The notes: generated by a model not told the origin, from the letters alone. Counted from the first letter of the stretch, positions 16,693-25,251 are shown. The stretch is 64,000 nucleotides of DNA from Streptomyces sp. NBC_01481 (GCF_026339995.1 NZ_JAPEPT010000001.1:1314501-1378500), one strand, 5' to 3'. Numbers and translations are program-made.

Positions 16693-17967
16693 ATGCGGCG
16701 TGGCATAGCGGCCACCGCGCTGGTTGCGGCACTGGCAATGGCAGCGACAGCGTGCGGCGGAGACGGCGACAGCGGTGACAAGGCCGGCGGCCCGGTCACC
16801 CTGACCTGGTGGGACACGTCGAACGCGACCAATGAGGCGCCTACGTACAAGGCGATGATCGCCGAGTTCGAAAAGGCGAACAAGGACATCAAGGTCAACT
16901 ACGTCAACGTCCCGTTCGACCAGGCTCAGAACAAGTTCCAGACCGCGGCCGGCAGCAAGGGTGCCCCCGACATCATCCGCGCCGAGGTCGGCTGGACCGC
17001 CTCCTGGGCCAAGTCGCAGTTCCTGGCCCCGCTCGACGGCACGGACGCGCTGGGGAAGACCGAGGACATCACCCCCTCGCTCCTCAAGCAGGCCCAGTAC
17101 GAGGGCAAGACCTACGGTGCCCCCTTCGTCACCGACTCCCTCGGCCTGATGTGGAACAAGGAGATCCTGAAGAAGGCGGGCTTCGACAAGGCCCCGGCCA
17201 CCTGGGAAGAGATCAAGACGGTCTCCAAGGCCGTGAAGGAGAAGGCGGGCGTCGACGGCTTCCAGCTCCGCGCCGACTCCTACTTCGAGCTTCCCTTCCT
17301 CTTCGGCGAGGGCACCGACATGGTCGACGCCGCCTCGAAGAAGATCACCGTCAACTCGCCCGAGGCCGTCAAGGCGGTCGACGCGACCAAGGCCCTCCTC
17401 GCCGCGCCGGGTGTCGCCAAGCTCGATGTGACCGCCGACTCCTACGCCCACATGATGGACGCCTTCAACACCGGCAAGGTCGCGATGATCGTCCAGGGCC
17501 CGTGGGAGCTGACGAACATCTACAAGGGCACCGCGTTCAAGGACAAGGCCAACCTGGGCATCTCCGGTGTCCCGGCCGGCTCCACCGGCAAGGCCGGCGC
17601 CCCGACCGGTGGCCACAACCTCTCGGTCTACGCCGGTTCCGACAAGGCGCACCAGGCCGCGGCCCAGAAGTTCGTCGGCTTCATGACCTCGGGTGCGACC
17701 CAGGCCAAGATCGCGCTGAAGAACGGCACGCTGCCGACCCGCACCTCCGCCTACACCGCCGAGGTCAAGGCCACCCCGGGCATCGCCGAGTTCCAGGCGA
17801 TCCTCGCCGGCTCCGCCCGGCCGCGTCCGGAACTGCCCGAGTACAGCTCGCTCTTCGCCGACCTCGGCACCAACCTCACCGCGATCCTGCAGGGCAAGGT
17901 GAGCACCCAGAAGGGCCTGGACACCACCGCCGAGTCCTACAAGAAGCTGCTCAAGGACTTCTCCTAA
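16693..17967 (+). CDS. malE: Maltose/maltodextrin-binding lipoprotein of an ABC transporter
   Basis: A 424-residue solute-binding protein. The lipoprotein signal ends in the lipobox ATAC with lipidated Cys21, so it should be anchored on the outer face of the membrane. The family-1 extracellular binding fold follows: VTLTWWDTSNATNEAPTYK near the start, GAPDIIRAEVGWTASWA, and MMDAFNTGKVAMIVQGPWEL later. ATG 16693 has GAAGGAG upstream. First gene of malE-malF-malG-aglA2-lacI2. No ATPase gene is present; Streptomyces importers of this type share the MsiK ATPase encoded elsewhere. Confidence 0.95.
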   Translation: MRRGIAATALVAALAMAATACGGDGDSGDKAGGPVTLTWWDTSNATNEAPTYKAMIAEFEKANKDIKVNYVNVPFDQAQNKFQTAAGSKGAPDIIRAEVGWTASWAKSQFLAPLDGTDALGKTEDITPSLLKQAQYEGKTYGAPFVTDSLGLMWNKEILKKAGFDKAPATWEEIKTVSKAVKEKAGVDGFQLRADSYFELPFLFGEGTDMVDAASKKITVNSPEAVKAVDATKALLAAPGVAKLDVTADSYAHMMDAFNTGKVAMIVQGPWELTNIYKGTAFKDKANLGISGVPAGSTGKAGAPTGGHNLSVYAGSDKAHQAAAQKFVGFMTSGATQAKIALKNGTLPTRTSAYTAEVKATPGIAEFQAILAGSARPRPELPEYSSLFADLGTNLTAILQGKVSTQKGLDTTAESYKKLLKDFS

Positions 17968-17977
17968 GTCTGCCGCC

Positions 17978-18017
17978 CGTGGTGGTACGGCCGGGAAACC
18001 CCGGCCGTACCACCACG
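17978..18017 (+). terminator. Strong hairpin between malE and malF
   Basis: Arms 17978-17995 and 18000-18017 are 18-base perfect complements around a four-base AAAC loop. There is no T-run after it. In binding-protein operons such stems commonly protect the 3' end of the binding-protein message or act as a partial terminator, giving excess binding protein over permease. Confidence 0.75.
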
Positions 18018-18064
18018 GCGCACGCCGTACACCCTCCTGAGAATCTGTCGTAAAGGTGTCGAAG

Positions 18065-19063
18065 ATGACCGTCGCCGTCGAGGGCGGAAGCGAGAAGACC
18101 CGCCGTGGCTCTGCGCCGCGCCGCGGGCCGATCAGCCGTATCAGGCAGTCGTACAACCGCAATTGGTACGCCTGGGCGATGGTGGCCCCGGTGGTCGCGG
18201 TCATCGGCGTGCTGGTGGTCTACCCGCTGATCCGCGGCATCTATTTGTCGCTGACCGACGCCAACAGCAACAACGTCGGCAAGACGATCGGCGTCAACAA
18301 GATCCCCGACAGCTTCTCCTGGGTGGGTTTCGACAACTACACGGAGATCCTCTCCGGGGGCGACCACCAGTTCTGGCCCCACTTCACCTGGACCATCGTC
18401 TGGACCGTGGTCTGCGTGGCCCTGCACTACAGCATCGGCATGGGGCTCGCGCTGCTGCTCAACCGCAAGCTCCGCGGCCGCACCTTCTACCGGATGGTGC
18501 TGATCCTGCCGTGGGCCGTGCCGACCTTTGTCACCGTCTTCGCCTGGCGACTGATCCTCGCCGACGACGGCGGTGTCCTCAACCTGGCGCTGGATTCGCT
18601 CCATCTGCCCACCGCGCCCTGGCTGAGTGACCCCTTCTGGCAGCGGACCGCCGCCATCATGGTCAACACCTGGGTCGGCGTCCCCTTCATGATGGTCTCG
18701 CTGCTCGGCGGCCTGCAGTCGATCCCGTCCGAGCTCTACGAGGCAGCCGAGGTCGACGGTGCGACGCCCTGGCAGCGCTTCCGCCATGTCACGGTTCCCG
18801 GCCTGCGCTCCGTCAGCAGCACGGTCGTGCTGCTCGGCATCATCTGGACCTTCAACCAGTTCGTCGTGATCTTCCTGCTGTTCGGCGCGACCGGAGCGCC
18901 CGAGGCACAGATCCTCGTCACCTGGGCCTACCGCCTCGGCTTCGGCCAGGACCCGCGCGACTACGCAGGCTCCGCCGCGTACGGCGTCATCATCCTGTCG
19001 ATGCTCATCGTCTTCGCCTCCTTCTACCGGCGCTGGCTGGCCCGCAACGAGAAGGCCGTCTGA
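18065..19063 (+). CDS. malF: Maltose ABC transporter permease MalF
   Basis: A 332-residue inner-membrane permease with six or more helices. The EAA loop that contacts the ATPase reads YEAAEVDGATPWQRFRHVTV with the conserved Gly. ATG 18065 is chosen because AAAGG sits 8 bases upstream; GTG 18056 is an in-frame alternative. The stop overlaps the first possible start of malG (TGATG). Confidence 0.94.
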   Translation: MTVAVEGGSEKTRRGSAPRRGPISRIRQSYNRNWYAWAMVAPVVAVIGVLVVYPLIRGIYLSLTDANSNNVGKTIGVNKIPDSFSWVGFDNYTEILSGGDHQFWPHFTWTIVWTVVCVALHYSIGMGLALLLNRKLRGRTFYRMVLILPWAVPTFVTVFAWRLILADDGGVLNLALDSLHLPTAPWLSDPFWQRTAAIMVNTWVGVPFMMVSLLGGLQSIPSELYEAAEVDGATPWQRFRHVTVPGLRSVSSTVVLLGIIWTFNQFVVIFLLFGATGAPEAQILVTWAYRLGFGQDPRDYAGSAAYGVIILSMLIVFASFYRRWLARNEKAV

Positions 19064-20040
19064 TGGCCGCCTCGGACAAGGAACCAGCCATGACGAAAGA
19101 GAGGGGAGCGACCCCCATGAGCACCACCGCAGATGCCCCGGTCGCGGCCGCCGAACGGGCAGCCGCCGTCCCGCCCCGTAAGCCCGCCGCGGGCAAGCGG
19201 CAGCTGAAGCGCGGCGAGCGCCCCCGTTCCGCGTCCGTGCTCATCCACACCGTGCTGATCGCCGCCGCCTTCATAGCGGCCTTCCCGATCGGCTGGATCG
19301 CCTGGATCTCGCTCGGCCCGGACAAGACCGACTACCTGCACCCGGGCGACATCGCAGACAAGATCAGCTTCGAGAACTACACGACCGTTCTCGGCGACAC
19401 CGAGTTCCTCCAGTGGTTCGCCAACTCGCTGATCGTCGCGCTCGGTACGTGCCTGCTCGGCGTCTTCATCGCCGCCAGCTCCGGCTACGCGGTCTCCCGC
19501 ATGCGCTTCCCCGGGCACCGCCAGCTGATGTGGACCTTCCTGGTCACGCAGATGTTCCCGGTCGCCATCCTCATGGTGCCGCTGTACAACATCCTCGCCA
19601 ACCTGGGTCTGCTGGACACCTACTGGGCGCTGATCCTGGTCTACTGCACCACCGCGATCCCGTACTGCGCCTGGCTGCTCAAGGGATACTTCGACACCAT
19701 CCCCAAGGAGATCGACGAAGCCGGCCGGGTCGACGGCCTCTCGCCCTTCGGCACCTTCTACCGGCTGATCCTGCCGCTCGCCCGGCCCGGCCTGGCGGTC
19801 GCCGCCTTCTACACCTTCCTCACCGCCTGGGCCGAAGTCGCCTACGCGTCTGTCTTCATGCTCAGCGAGGACAAGTACACCCTCGCCGTCGGCCTGACCA
19901 GCTTCATCAGCGAGCACGACACCCAGTGGGACCTGATGGCCGCGACCTCCGTGCTCATCGCCATCCCCGCGTCGCTGTTCTTCTATCTGGTCCAGCGCCA
20001 CCTGGTCACCGGTCTCACCGCCGGCGCCGCCAAATCCTGA
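19063..20040 (+). CDS. malG: Maltose ABC transporter permease MalG
   Basis: Up to 325 residues, six membrane helices, and the EAA loop EIDEAGRVDGLSPFGTFYRL. Three starts are plausible. ATG 19063 overlaps the malF stop and has GAGAAGG upstream. ATG 19090 has AAGGA, and ATG 19117 has GGGGAG. The extra residues are hydrophilic and lie before the first helix (LIHTVLIAAAFIAAFPIGWI), so membrane topology is unaffected. Pairs with MalF. Confidence 0.93.
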   Translation: MAASDKEPAMTKERGATPMSTTADAPVAAAERAAAVPPRKPAAGKRQLKRGERPRSASVLIHTVLIAAAFIAAFPIGWIAWISLGPDKTDYLHPGDIADKISFENYTTVLGDTEFLQWFANSLIVALGTCLLGVFIAASSGYAVSRMRFPGHRQLMWTFLVTQMFPVAILMVPLYNILANLGLLDTYWALILVYCTTAIPYCAWLLKGYFDTIPKEIDEAGRVDGLSPFGTFYRLILPLARPGLAVAAFYTFLTAWAEVAYASVFMLSEDKYTLAVGLTSFISEHDTQWDLMAATSVLIAIPASLFFYLVQRHLVTGLTAGAAKS

Positions 20041-20055
20041 CCCGTACGCCCCGGG

Positions 20056-20083
20056 GCACCCGGCCCGAACACCGGCCGGGTGC
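20056..20083 (+). terminator. Hairpin between malG and aglA2
   Basis: GCACCCGGCC (20056-20065) and GGCCGGGTGC (20074-20083) form a perfect 10-base stem with an 8-base loop. No T-tract follows. It may attenuate expression of the two downstream genes relative to the permease genes. Confidence 0.5.
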
Positions 20084-20148
20084 GCCCTGCTGTCCGACGT
20101 TTCGCCCGAACCGCTGCACCGAGCCTCCGAGCCTCCAAGGGATCGAGA

Positions 20149-21816
20149 ATGACCCAGTACCTGGCTGACGCCCATCACACCACCGACCGGACCGCTTCGG
20201 CGGACTGGTGGAGAAGCGCCGTCATCTACCAGGTGTACCCCCGCAGCTTCGCCGACGGGAACGGCGACGGCATGGGCGACCTTCCGGGCATCCGCAGCCG
20301 GCTGCCGTACCTGAAGGAACTCGGTGTCGACGCCGTCTGGCTCAGCCCCTTCTACGCCTCCCCGCAGGCCGACGCCGGGTACGACGTGGCCGACTACCGC
20401 GCCATCGACCCGATGTTCGGCACGCTGCTGGACGCCGACGCGCTGATCCGCGACGCCCACGACCTCGGGCTGCGCATCATCGTCGACCTGGTGCCCAACC
20501 ACTCCTCCGACGCGCACGAATGGTTCAAGCGCGCACTGCGCGAGGGCCCGGGATCACCGCTGCGCGAGCGCTACCACTTCCGCCCCGGCAAGGGCGCCGC
20601 TGGTGAACTGCCGCCCAACGACTGGGAGTCCATCTTCGGCGGCTCCGCCTGGACCCGTACCCAGAACCCGGACGGCACCCCCGGCGACTGGTACCTGCAC
20701 CTCTTCGCGCCCGAGCAGCCCGACTTCAACTGGGAACACCCGGCCGTCGCCGACGAGTTCCGCTCGATCCTGCGCTTCTGGCTCGACATGGGCGTCGACG
20801 GCTTCCGCATCGACGTCGCCCACGGCCTGGTCAAGGCGGCGGGTCTGCCCGACATAGGCTCCGGCGACCAGCTCAAGCTGCTGGGCAGCGATGTCATGCC
20901 GTTCTTCGACCAGGACGGTGTCCACGAGATCTACCGCGCCTGGCGCACGATCCTGGACGAGTACCCGGGCGACCGGATCGCGGTGGCCGAGGCCTGGACC
21001 CCGACCGTCGAGCGCACCGCCAACTACGTCCGGCCCGACGAGCTGCACCAGGCCTTCAACTTCCAGTACCTGGGCACCCATTGGGACGCGGCCGAATTGC
21101 GCGCGGTCATCGACGTGTCGCTGGGCGCCATGCGGCCCGTCGGCGCCCCGGCCACCTGGGTGCTCTCCAACCACGACGTGACCCGGCACGCCACCCGCTT
21201 CGCGAACCCGCCCGGCGGCACCCAGATCCGCGAGCCCGGTGACCGCGAACTCGGCCTGCGCCGGGCCCGCGCCGCCACCCTGCTGATGCTGGCACTGCCC
21301 GGCTCCGCGTACCTCTACCAGGGCGAGGAACTCGGCCTCCCCGACGTCACCGATCTGCCCGACGAGGTACGCCAGGACCCGGCCTTCGGCCGCACCGAGG
21401 GCCAGGACGGCTTCCGCGACGGCTGCCGGGTGCCGATCCCCTGGACCACCGAAGGCTCCTCGTACGGCTTCGGCACGGGCGGCAGCTGGCTGCCCCAGCC
21501 GGACAGCTGGGCCGCGCTCAGCGTCGAGGCGCAGACCGGGGTTCCGGGCTCGACCCTGGAGCTGTACCGCAGCGCGCTCGCGGTGCGCCGGGAGCACCCC
21601 GCGCTCGGCGCGGGCGACGCGGTCGAGTGGCTGGACGCCCCCGAGGGCGTGCTCGCCCTGCGGCGCCCGGGCGGCTTCGTCTGCGCCGTGAACACCACGG
21701 GCGCGGCCGTACGGATCCCGGCCCCCGGCCGTGTCCTGCTGGCAAGCACCGCCGTCGAGCCGGCCGGCGGCGACGTCGAACTGCCCGCGGACAGCACTGT
21801 GTGGTGGACGGAGTGA
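20149..21816 (+). CDS. GH13 alpha-glucosidase (AglA type), copy 2
   Basis: A 555-residue cytoplasmic enzyme clearly paralogous to the copy at 14691. Long shared stretches include LPPNDWES, LHLFAPEQPD and DELHQAFNFQ. The catalytic Asp is in GFRIDVAHG, the Glu in AVAEAW and the stabilising Asp in WVLSNHD. ATG 20149 follows AAGGGA. It differs from copy 1 by lacking the N-terminal extension and by a longer loop after SNHD (FANPPGGTQIREPGDRELGL). As part of the malEFG operon it should hydrolyse imported maltodextrins; the two copies may differ in chain-length preference. Confidence 0.92.
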   Translation: MTQYLADAHHTTDRTASADWWRSAVIYQVYPRSFADGNGDGMGDLPGIRSRLPYLKELGVDAVWLSPFYASPQADAGYDVADYRAIDPMFGTLLDADALIRDAHDLGLRIIVDLVPNHSSDAHEWFKRALREGPGSPLRERYHFRPGKGAAGELPPNDWESIFGGSAWTRTQNPDGTPGDWYLHLFAPEQPDFNWEHPAVADEFRSILRFWLDMGVDGFRIDVAHGLVKAAGLPDIGSGDQLKLLGSDVMPFFDQDGVHEIYRAWRTILDEYPGDRIAVAEAWTPTVERTANYVRPDELHQAFNFQYLGTHWDAAELRAVIDVSLGAMRPVGAPATWVLSNHDVTRHATRFANPPGGTQIREPGDRELGLRRARAATLLMLALPGSAYLYQGEELGLPDVTDLPDEVRQDPAFGRTEGQDGFRDGCRVPIPWTTEGSSYGFGTGGSWLPQPDSWAALSVEAQTGVPGSTLELYRSALAVRREHPALGAGDAVEWLDAPEGVLALRRPGGFVCAVNTTGAAVRIPAPGRVLLASTAVEPAGGDVELPADSTVWWTE

Positions 21817-22886
21817 CCATTCCCCCCGCGCGGGGCGAGTCGTCGCGGGGCGGTGCCGTCCAGACCGGCGCCACCCCGCGGCTCGCGGACATCGCGGCCC
21901 AGGCCTCGGTCAGCGAGGCGACGGCCAGCCGGGTCATGAACGGCAAGTCGGGCGTCGCGAGCGGTACCCGCCAGCGGGTGCTCGCGGCGCTCGACGTGCT
22001 CGGCTACGAGAGGCCCGTACGGCTGAGGCAGCGCAGCGCGGGACTCGTCGGGCTGCTGACCCCCGAGCTCACCAACCCGATCTTCCCCGCCTTCGCCCAG
22101 GCCGTCGAACAGGTCCTGGCCGGGCACGGCTACACGCCGGTCCTGTGCACCCAGCTGCCGGGCGGCGCGACCGAGGACGAACTGGTCGAACAGCTCCAGC
22201 AGAGCGGTGTCAACGGCATCGTGTTCCTGTCCGGGGTGCACTCCGACACCTCGGCCGACCACTCGCGGTACGCCGAACTCGTCGGCCGGGGCGTCCCGTT
22301 CGTCCTCATCAATGGCTACAGCGAGCACATCAGCGCGCCCTGCGTCTCCTGCGACGACCGGGCGGCGATGCGGATGGCCGTACACCATCTGGCCGAGCTG
22401 GGGCACGAGCGGATCGGTCTCGCGATCGGCCCGCTGCGCTATGTGCCGGCCAGCCGCAAGGCCGAGGGGTTCACGGACGCCCTCGTCGGCATCCACGGCT
22501 ACACCGCCGCGGCGGCCGAACAGCTTGTCCAGCGCTCGCTGTTCAGTGTCGAGGGCGGCCATCAGGCGGCCGGAGCGCTGCTGGACAAGGGCTGCACCGC
22601 GATCGTCTGCGGCAGCGACATGATGGCTCTCGGCGTGGTCCGGGCGGCCCGGGAGCGGGGCCTGGATGTGCCGTACGACCTCTCGGTGGTCGGCTTCGAC
22701 GACTCGCAGCTGGTGGCGTTCACCGATCCGCCGCTGACGACGGTACGCCAGCCGGTGAAGGCGATGGCTGCGGCGGCGGTGGGTGCGCTGCTGGAGGAGA
22801 TCCAGGGAAGTCCCGTACAGAGCACGGAATATGTCTTCCAGCCGGAGCTCGTGGTACGGGGCTCGACGGCGCAGGCGCGGCGGTAG
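21813..22886 (+). CDS. Second LacI-family regulator, paralogue of MalR
   Basis: About 357 residues with the same layout as MalR. The helix-turn-helix is RLADIAAQASVSEATASRVM and the hinge NGKSGVASGTRQRVLAALDV. The core YERPVRLRQRSAGLVGL is identical to MalR. The likely start GTG 21813 overlaps the stop of aglA2 (GTGA); GTGs at 21801 and 21804 are alternatives. The recognition helix differs at a few positions, including SEATAS for SEATVS and RVMN for RVLN, so it may see a related but not identical operator. Being at the end of the malEFG operon, it could act as a feedback regulator. Confidence 0.88.
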   Translation: MTIPPARGESSRGGAVQTGATPRLADIAAQASVSEATASRVMNGKSGVASGTRQRVLAALDVLGYERPVRLRQRSAGLVGLLTPELTNPIFPAFAQAVEQVLAGHGYTPVLCTQLPGGATEDELVEQLQQSGVNGIVFLSGVHSDTSADHSRYAELVGRGVPFVLINGYSEHISAPCVSCDDRAAMRMAVHHLAELGHERIGLAIGPLRYVPASRKAEGFTDALVGIHGYTAAAAEQLVQRSLFSVEGGHQAAGALLDKGCTAIVCGSDMMALGVVRAARERGLDVPYDLSVVGFDDSQLVAFTDPPLTTVRQPVKAMAAAAVGALLEEIQGSPVQSTEYVFQPELVVRGSTAQARR

Positions 22887-22902
22887 GTTCTGGCGGGGGG
22901 TT

Positions 22903-22999
22903 GTTCCCCACCCCGCCCCTTCCCGTAACCGGGGCTCCGCCCCAGACCCCGTGCGGGGGCTCCGCCCCCGGACCCCCGCGCCTCAATCGCCGGCGGGGC
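22903..22999. repeat. Dispersed GC-rich intergenic repeat, forward copy
   Basis: A copy of the Streptomyces intergenic repeat: CCCGCCCCTTCCCGTAACCG, then GGGGCTCCGCCCC, and ending in CCTCAATCGCCGGCGGGGCT. The last half is self-complementary in short blocks. It follows lacI2 and lies before a terminator hairpin. Confidence 0.7.
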
Positions 23000-23009
23000 T
23001 GAATTCCCG

Positions 23010-23038
23010 CCGGTCGGCCTGAAATTCAGGCCGACCGG
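23010..23038. terminator. Bidirectional hairpin between convergent lacI2 and DUF397
   Basis: CCGGTCGGCCTGAA (23010-23023) and TTCAGGCCGACCGG (23025-23038) are perfect 14-base inverted arms separated by one base. Placement between two converging genes suggests a two-way terminator. Confidence 0.7.
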
Positions 23039-23101
23039 TGGATACGGCATAGCGGAGCCCCCGGCTCGCGGTGAACCGGGGGCGCGGTGATCGGCTGCGG
23101 G

Positions 23102-23317
23102 CTACGCGTTGGCGTTGCGGGCGAACTCGACCAACCCGGCCCACCCTTCGGGAGAGAACATCAGCACAGGGCCGGCGGGATACTTGCTGTCCCGTACGGG
23201 GACCACCTGGTGAGCCCTTGCGAAAGCCGGTGACCACTCGACGCACTGCCCGCCGTCGGGCCCGCTGTACGACGACCGGACCCACTCCATGGCCATCGGG
23301 CTGATTCCGTCACTCAT
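23102..23317 (-). CDS. DUF397 protein
   Basis: A 71-residue small protein with the family pattern WVRSSYSGPDGGQCVEWSP near the N-terminus and VPVRDSK, then FSPEGWAGLVEF. DUF397 proteins are Streptomyces-type partners of Scr1-family XRE regulators and can act as small antagonists or toxins neutralised by the regulator. Its ATG overlaps the regulator stop (ATGA, 23314-23317), so the two are translationally coupled. Confidence 0.93.
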   Translation of the reverse strand: MSDGISPMAMEWVRSSYSGPDGGQCVEWSPAFARAHQVVPVRDSKYPAGPVLMFSPEGWAGLVEFARNANA

Positions 23318-24135
23318 GTTGTGCGCTCCTTGAACATGTCCCTCATGCGGGCAACCGAAGCATCGGGAGACAGCGCATCGGCCCGCAACCGATCGTAGGT
23401 CGCCTGGGCGGCGGCCACGGTCTTGGCTGTCTCGTACGGGCGTCCCCCCTGCGGCCCGTCTGCGTGAAGAATGGTAGGCGCGTCATGGAACGCCAGCAAC
23501 GTAAAAGGTACGCCGAGGGCGGGTGCCCCCGCGGCGAAGGGCAGAAGTTGCAGCGTGACATGGGGTGACTCGGCTTCGCTGACCAGGCGTTGAAGCTGTC
23601 GCGCCATGATGTCCGGCCCTCCTACCTCAGTCCGAAGGCATGCCTCGTGGAGCACGACCCACAGCAACGGAGGTGAGTCCCGCTCCATGACCTCGTGACG
23701 CCGTATGCGGGCCGAGACCTTGCTCTCCATCACGGCCGCCCCCTCCCGGGAGTTACCCACGCGGAAGACGGCACGGGCGTACTCCTCCGTCTGCAACATG
23801 CCCATGATGAATGTCGTCGAGTAGTCGAGAATCTGAGCGGCCCGGCGCTCAAGCTGGATGTACGGCACGAACCAACTGGGGTGATCCCCTTCGAGCAGAC
23901 GCCGGAGTTGGCGCACGAACAGAGTGCCTGTCCCGAACGCGCGGTCACAGCCCTCGGTGAACTTCTCGCTCGGCATCACTGCCCCGGATTCGACCTTGCT
24001 CACGTAGCTCTCCGAGTAGCCCGTGGCGCTGCCCAAGCCCTTCTGTGTGATCTTGCGGGCTGCGCGCACCTGTCTGACGTCGAGCCCGAAACTCTCCAGC
24101 GGATTCAAGTTCTCCGGGGATGACTCACCACTCAC
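23314..24135 (-). CDS. Scr1-family XRE transcriptional regulator
   Basis: 273 residues from GTG 24135, chosen because GGGAGAGG lies 8 bases upstream. The N-terminal helix-turn-helix is VRQVRAARKITQKGLG with GYSESYVSKVESGA. The C-terminal domain has the typical Scr1 pattern: FVPYIQLERRAAQILDYS, GMLQTEEYARAV and LLPFAAGAPALG. The pair with DUF397 fits the family. The divergent small genes at 24266-24965 are candidate targets. Third-position GC looks lower than in neighbouring housekeeping genes, hinting at an accessory origin. Confidence 0.9.
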   Translation of the reverse strand: MSGESSPENLNPLESFGLDVRQVRAARKITQKGLGSATGYSESYVSKVESGAVMPSEKFTEGCDRAFGTGTLFVRQLRRLLEGDHPSWFVPYIQLERRAAQILDYSTTFIMGMLQTEEYARAVFRVGNSREGAAVMESKVSARIRRHEVMERDSPPLLWVVLHEACLRTEVGGPDIMARQLQRLVSEAESPHVTLQLLPFAAGAPALGVPFTLLAFHDAPTILHADGPQGGRPYETAKTVAAAQATYDRLRADALSPDASVARMRDMFKERTT

Positions 24136-24265
24136 GTGCTTGACCTCTCCCTTCAGCCCTCCGACCAAGTGCGCGGCTGGCAGCGGCACTTGAAAGGCGG
24201 CGTTCAAGTAGACCAATTCTAGGCGACCCTGTGCTCATCTGGTTACAGACAGGTATATCGGCGGA

Positions 24266-24463
24266 GTGAAGGGCGCAGCGACCATGGCAGACCGGACCAG
24301 CAATCCCGCCCCGGCCGACGAGGTGTCGGAGCTGGAGGCGCTGATAGAACACGGCGGCTTCTGGCGACTTGCCCCGGAGTGGGTGCCGCGCACGGGCTAT
24401 GCGGAGCCGACCCCTGCAACGTTGCGCGCCGTTAGGGCGGGACTCAGGCGGTTGGTCGCATGA
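24266..24463 (+). CDS. Small hypothetical protein, first of three overlapping genes
   Basis: 65 residues, acidic at the N-terminus and ending VRAGLRRLVA. GTG 24266 is preceded by TATATC six bases upstream and has no ribosome site, suggesting a leaderless message. ATG 24284 is an alternative. The stop overlaps the next start (ATGA). No family recognised, but small proteins like this occur next to Scr1/DUF397 pairs in Streptomyces. Confidence 0.6.
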   Translation: MKGAATMADRTSNPAPADEVSELEALIEHGGFWRLAPEWVPRTGYAEPTPATLRAVRAGLRRLVA

Positions 24464-24702
24464 GTGCAGGGAAGCCTTCAGAGCCCTCATACGTGCCGAG
24501 GGAAGGGGAGTTGACCGCCGACGCGCGGACGGGCCGCGTAGGGACGGTGACGGGCTGGGACGGGTCTCTCCTGACCCTCAGGGCTCCCAACGGGGACGAG
24601 TGGCAGACGAGTTCGTTCCGGCGGCCGACTGCTCGTGAGCGCCTGGTGCCCCGCATCGCTGAGGTCAACAAGGACAGCCGTTGGGGGCGGGGGTTGCTGT
24701 GA
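24460..24702 (+). CDS. Small conserved hypothetical protein, second of three
   Basis: 80 residues. The core DARTGRVGTVTGWDGSLLTL followed by W and R-rich segments looks like a small SH3-like or KOW-like beta barrel. Similar small proteins are common near Scr1-type regulators in Streptomyces. It overlaps its neighbours on both sides (ATGA before, GTGA after). No function is known to me. Confidence 0.65.
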   Translation: MSAGKPSEPSYVPREGELTADARTGRVGTVTGWDGSLLTLRAPNGDEWQTSSFRRPTARERLVPRIAEVNKDSRWGRGLL

Positions 24703-24965
24703 GTGTTCGTGAGGTGCACGCGTTCGCAGAGTGGACGCTCAGCTCAGACAACCGGGAAGGGGTGCCGGTCGCGATCTTCCAAATGATGTGCATGTCATGC
24801 CACGTCATGTCTGACGCTGCGGACAACGACGGTTCGCCGCAGCAGACTTGGGCGCTTGATCACACGGGCCGCAATCCGGGCCATCGGGGGTTCAAGCTGA
24901 TCACTGAGACCTATTGGCGGGTGGAGCCCGGCCGGGGCAACCCCTACCGGGAGGTCGAAGCGTGA
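24699..24965 (+). CDS. DUF7848-like small zinc-ribbon-type protein
   Basis: 88 residues from GTG 24699, which overlaps the previous stop. The pattern MCMSCHVMSD, then W, H, GHRGF and a final YWRVEPG resembles the DUF7848 family of Streptomyces. CxxC plus spaced His residues suggests metal binding. It is the last gene of a coupled trio divergent from the Scr1 regulator. The role is unknown. Confidence 0.6.
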   Translation: MSVREVHAFAEWTLSSDNREGVPVAIFQMMCMSCHVMSDAADNDGSPQQTWALDHTGRNPGHRGFKLITETYWRVEPGRGNPYREVEA

Positions 24966-25074
24966 CGCTCTTAGCGGCCTACGTCGGCCGGTTCGCCGGC
25001 CCTTGCTGATCGTGGCGATCAGCGCCTCATGCGGCTTTGTGCTCGGCGCGCGGCGCTCGTACGCCCCGTAAGAC

Positions 25075-25225
25075 TCCGCTCTGGTCGCGGGAGCCCCCAG
25101 GAAGACCCCGTTACTCGGCGGGGTGGGGCTCATCTGGTTCCCCCGCCGCGTGACCAGAGCGGACACCGAGGCCCCCGTTCCGGCTGGCGAACCCTGGACA
25201 GGTCGAGTGCCGGAGCGGGGGCCTC
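25075..25225. other. Highly structured intergenic segment with nested inverted repeats
   Basis: TCCGCTCTGGTC (25075-25086) pairs perfectly with GACCAGAGCGGA (25152-25163). Nested inside, GAGCCCC (25091-25097) pairs with GGGGCTC (25125-25131) and ACCCCG (25105-25110) with CGGGGT (25119-25124). Next to it, 25168-25184 and 25209-25225 are 17-base inverted arms with one mismatch. The segment lies between convergent genes. It could be a pair of terminators or a small structured RNA; the sequence does not decide. Confidence 0.55.
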
Positions 25226-25251
25226 CTCTATGCCCACTGGGTCACCTCGGG

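Noticed and set aside
14662..18204. 1180-codon minus-strand frame spanning malF-malE-aglA
   Set aside because: It crosses three recognised genes and a promoter region in the wrong frame and has no protein-like composition.
24966..25251. tRNA gene or attachment site at the edge of the accessory patch
   Set aside because: The inverted repeats do not form a cloverleaf with a TTCGANTC arm, no integrase gene is nearby, and no direct-repeat attachment pair was seen.
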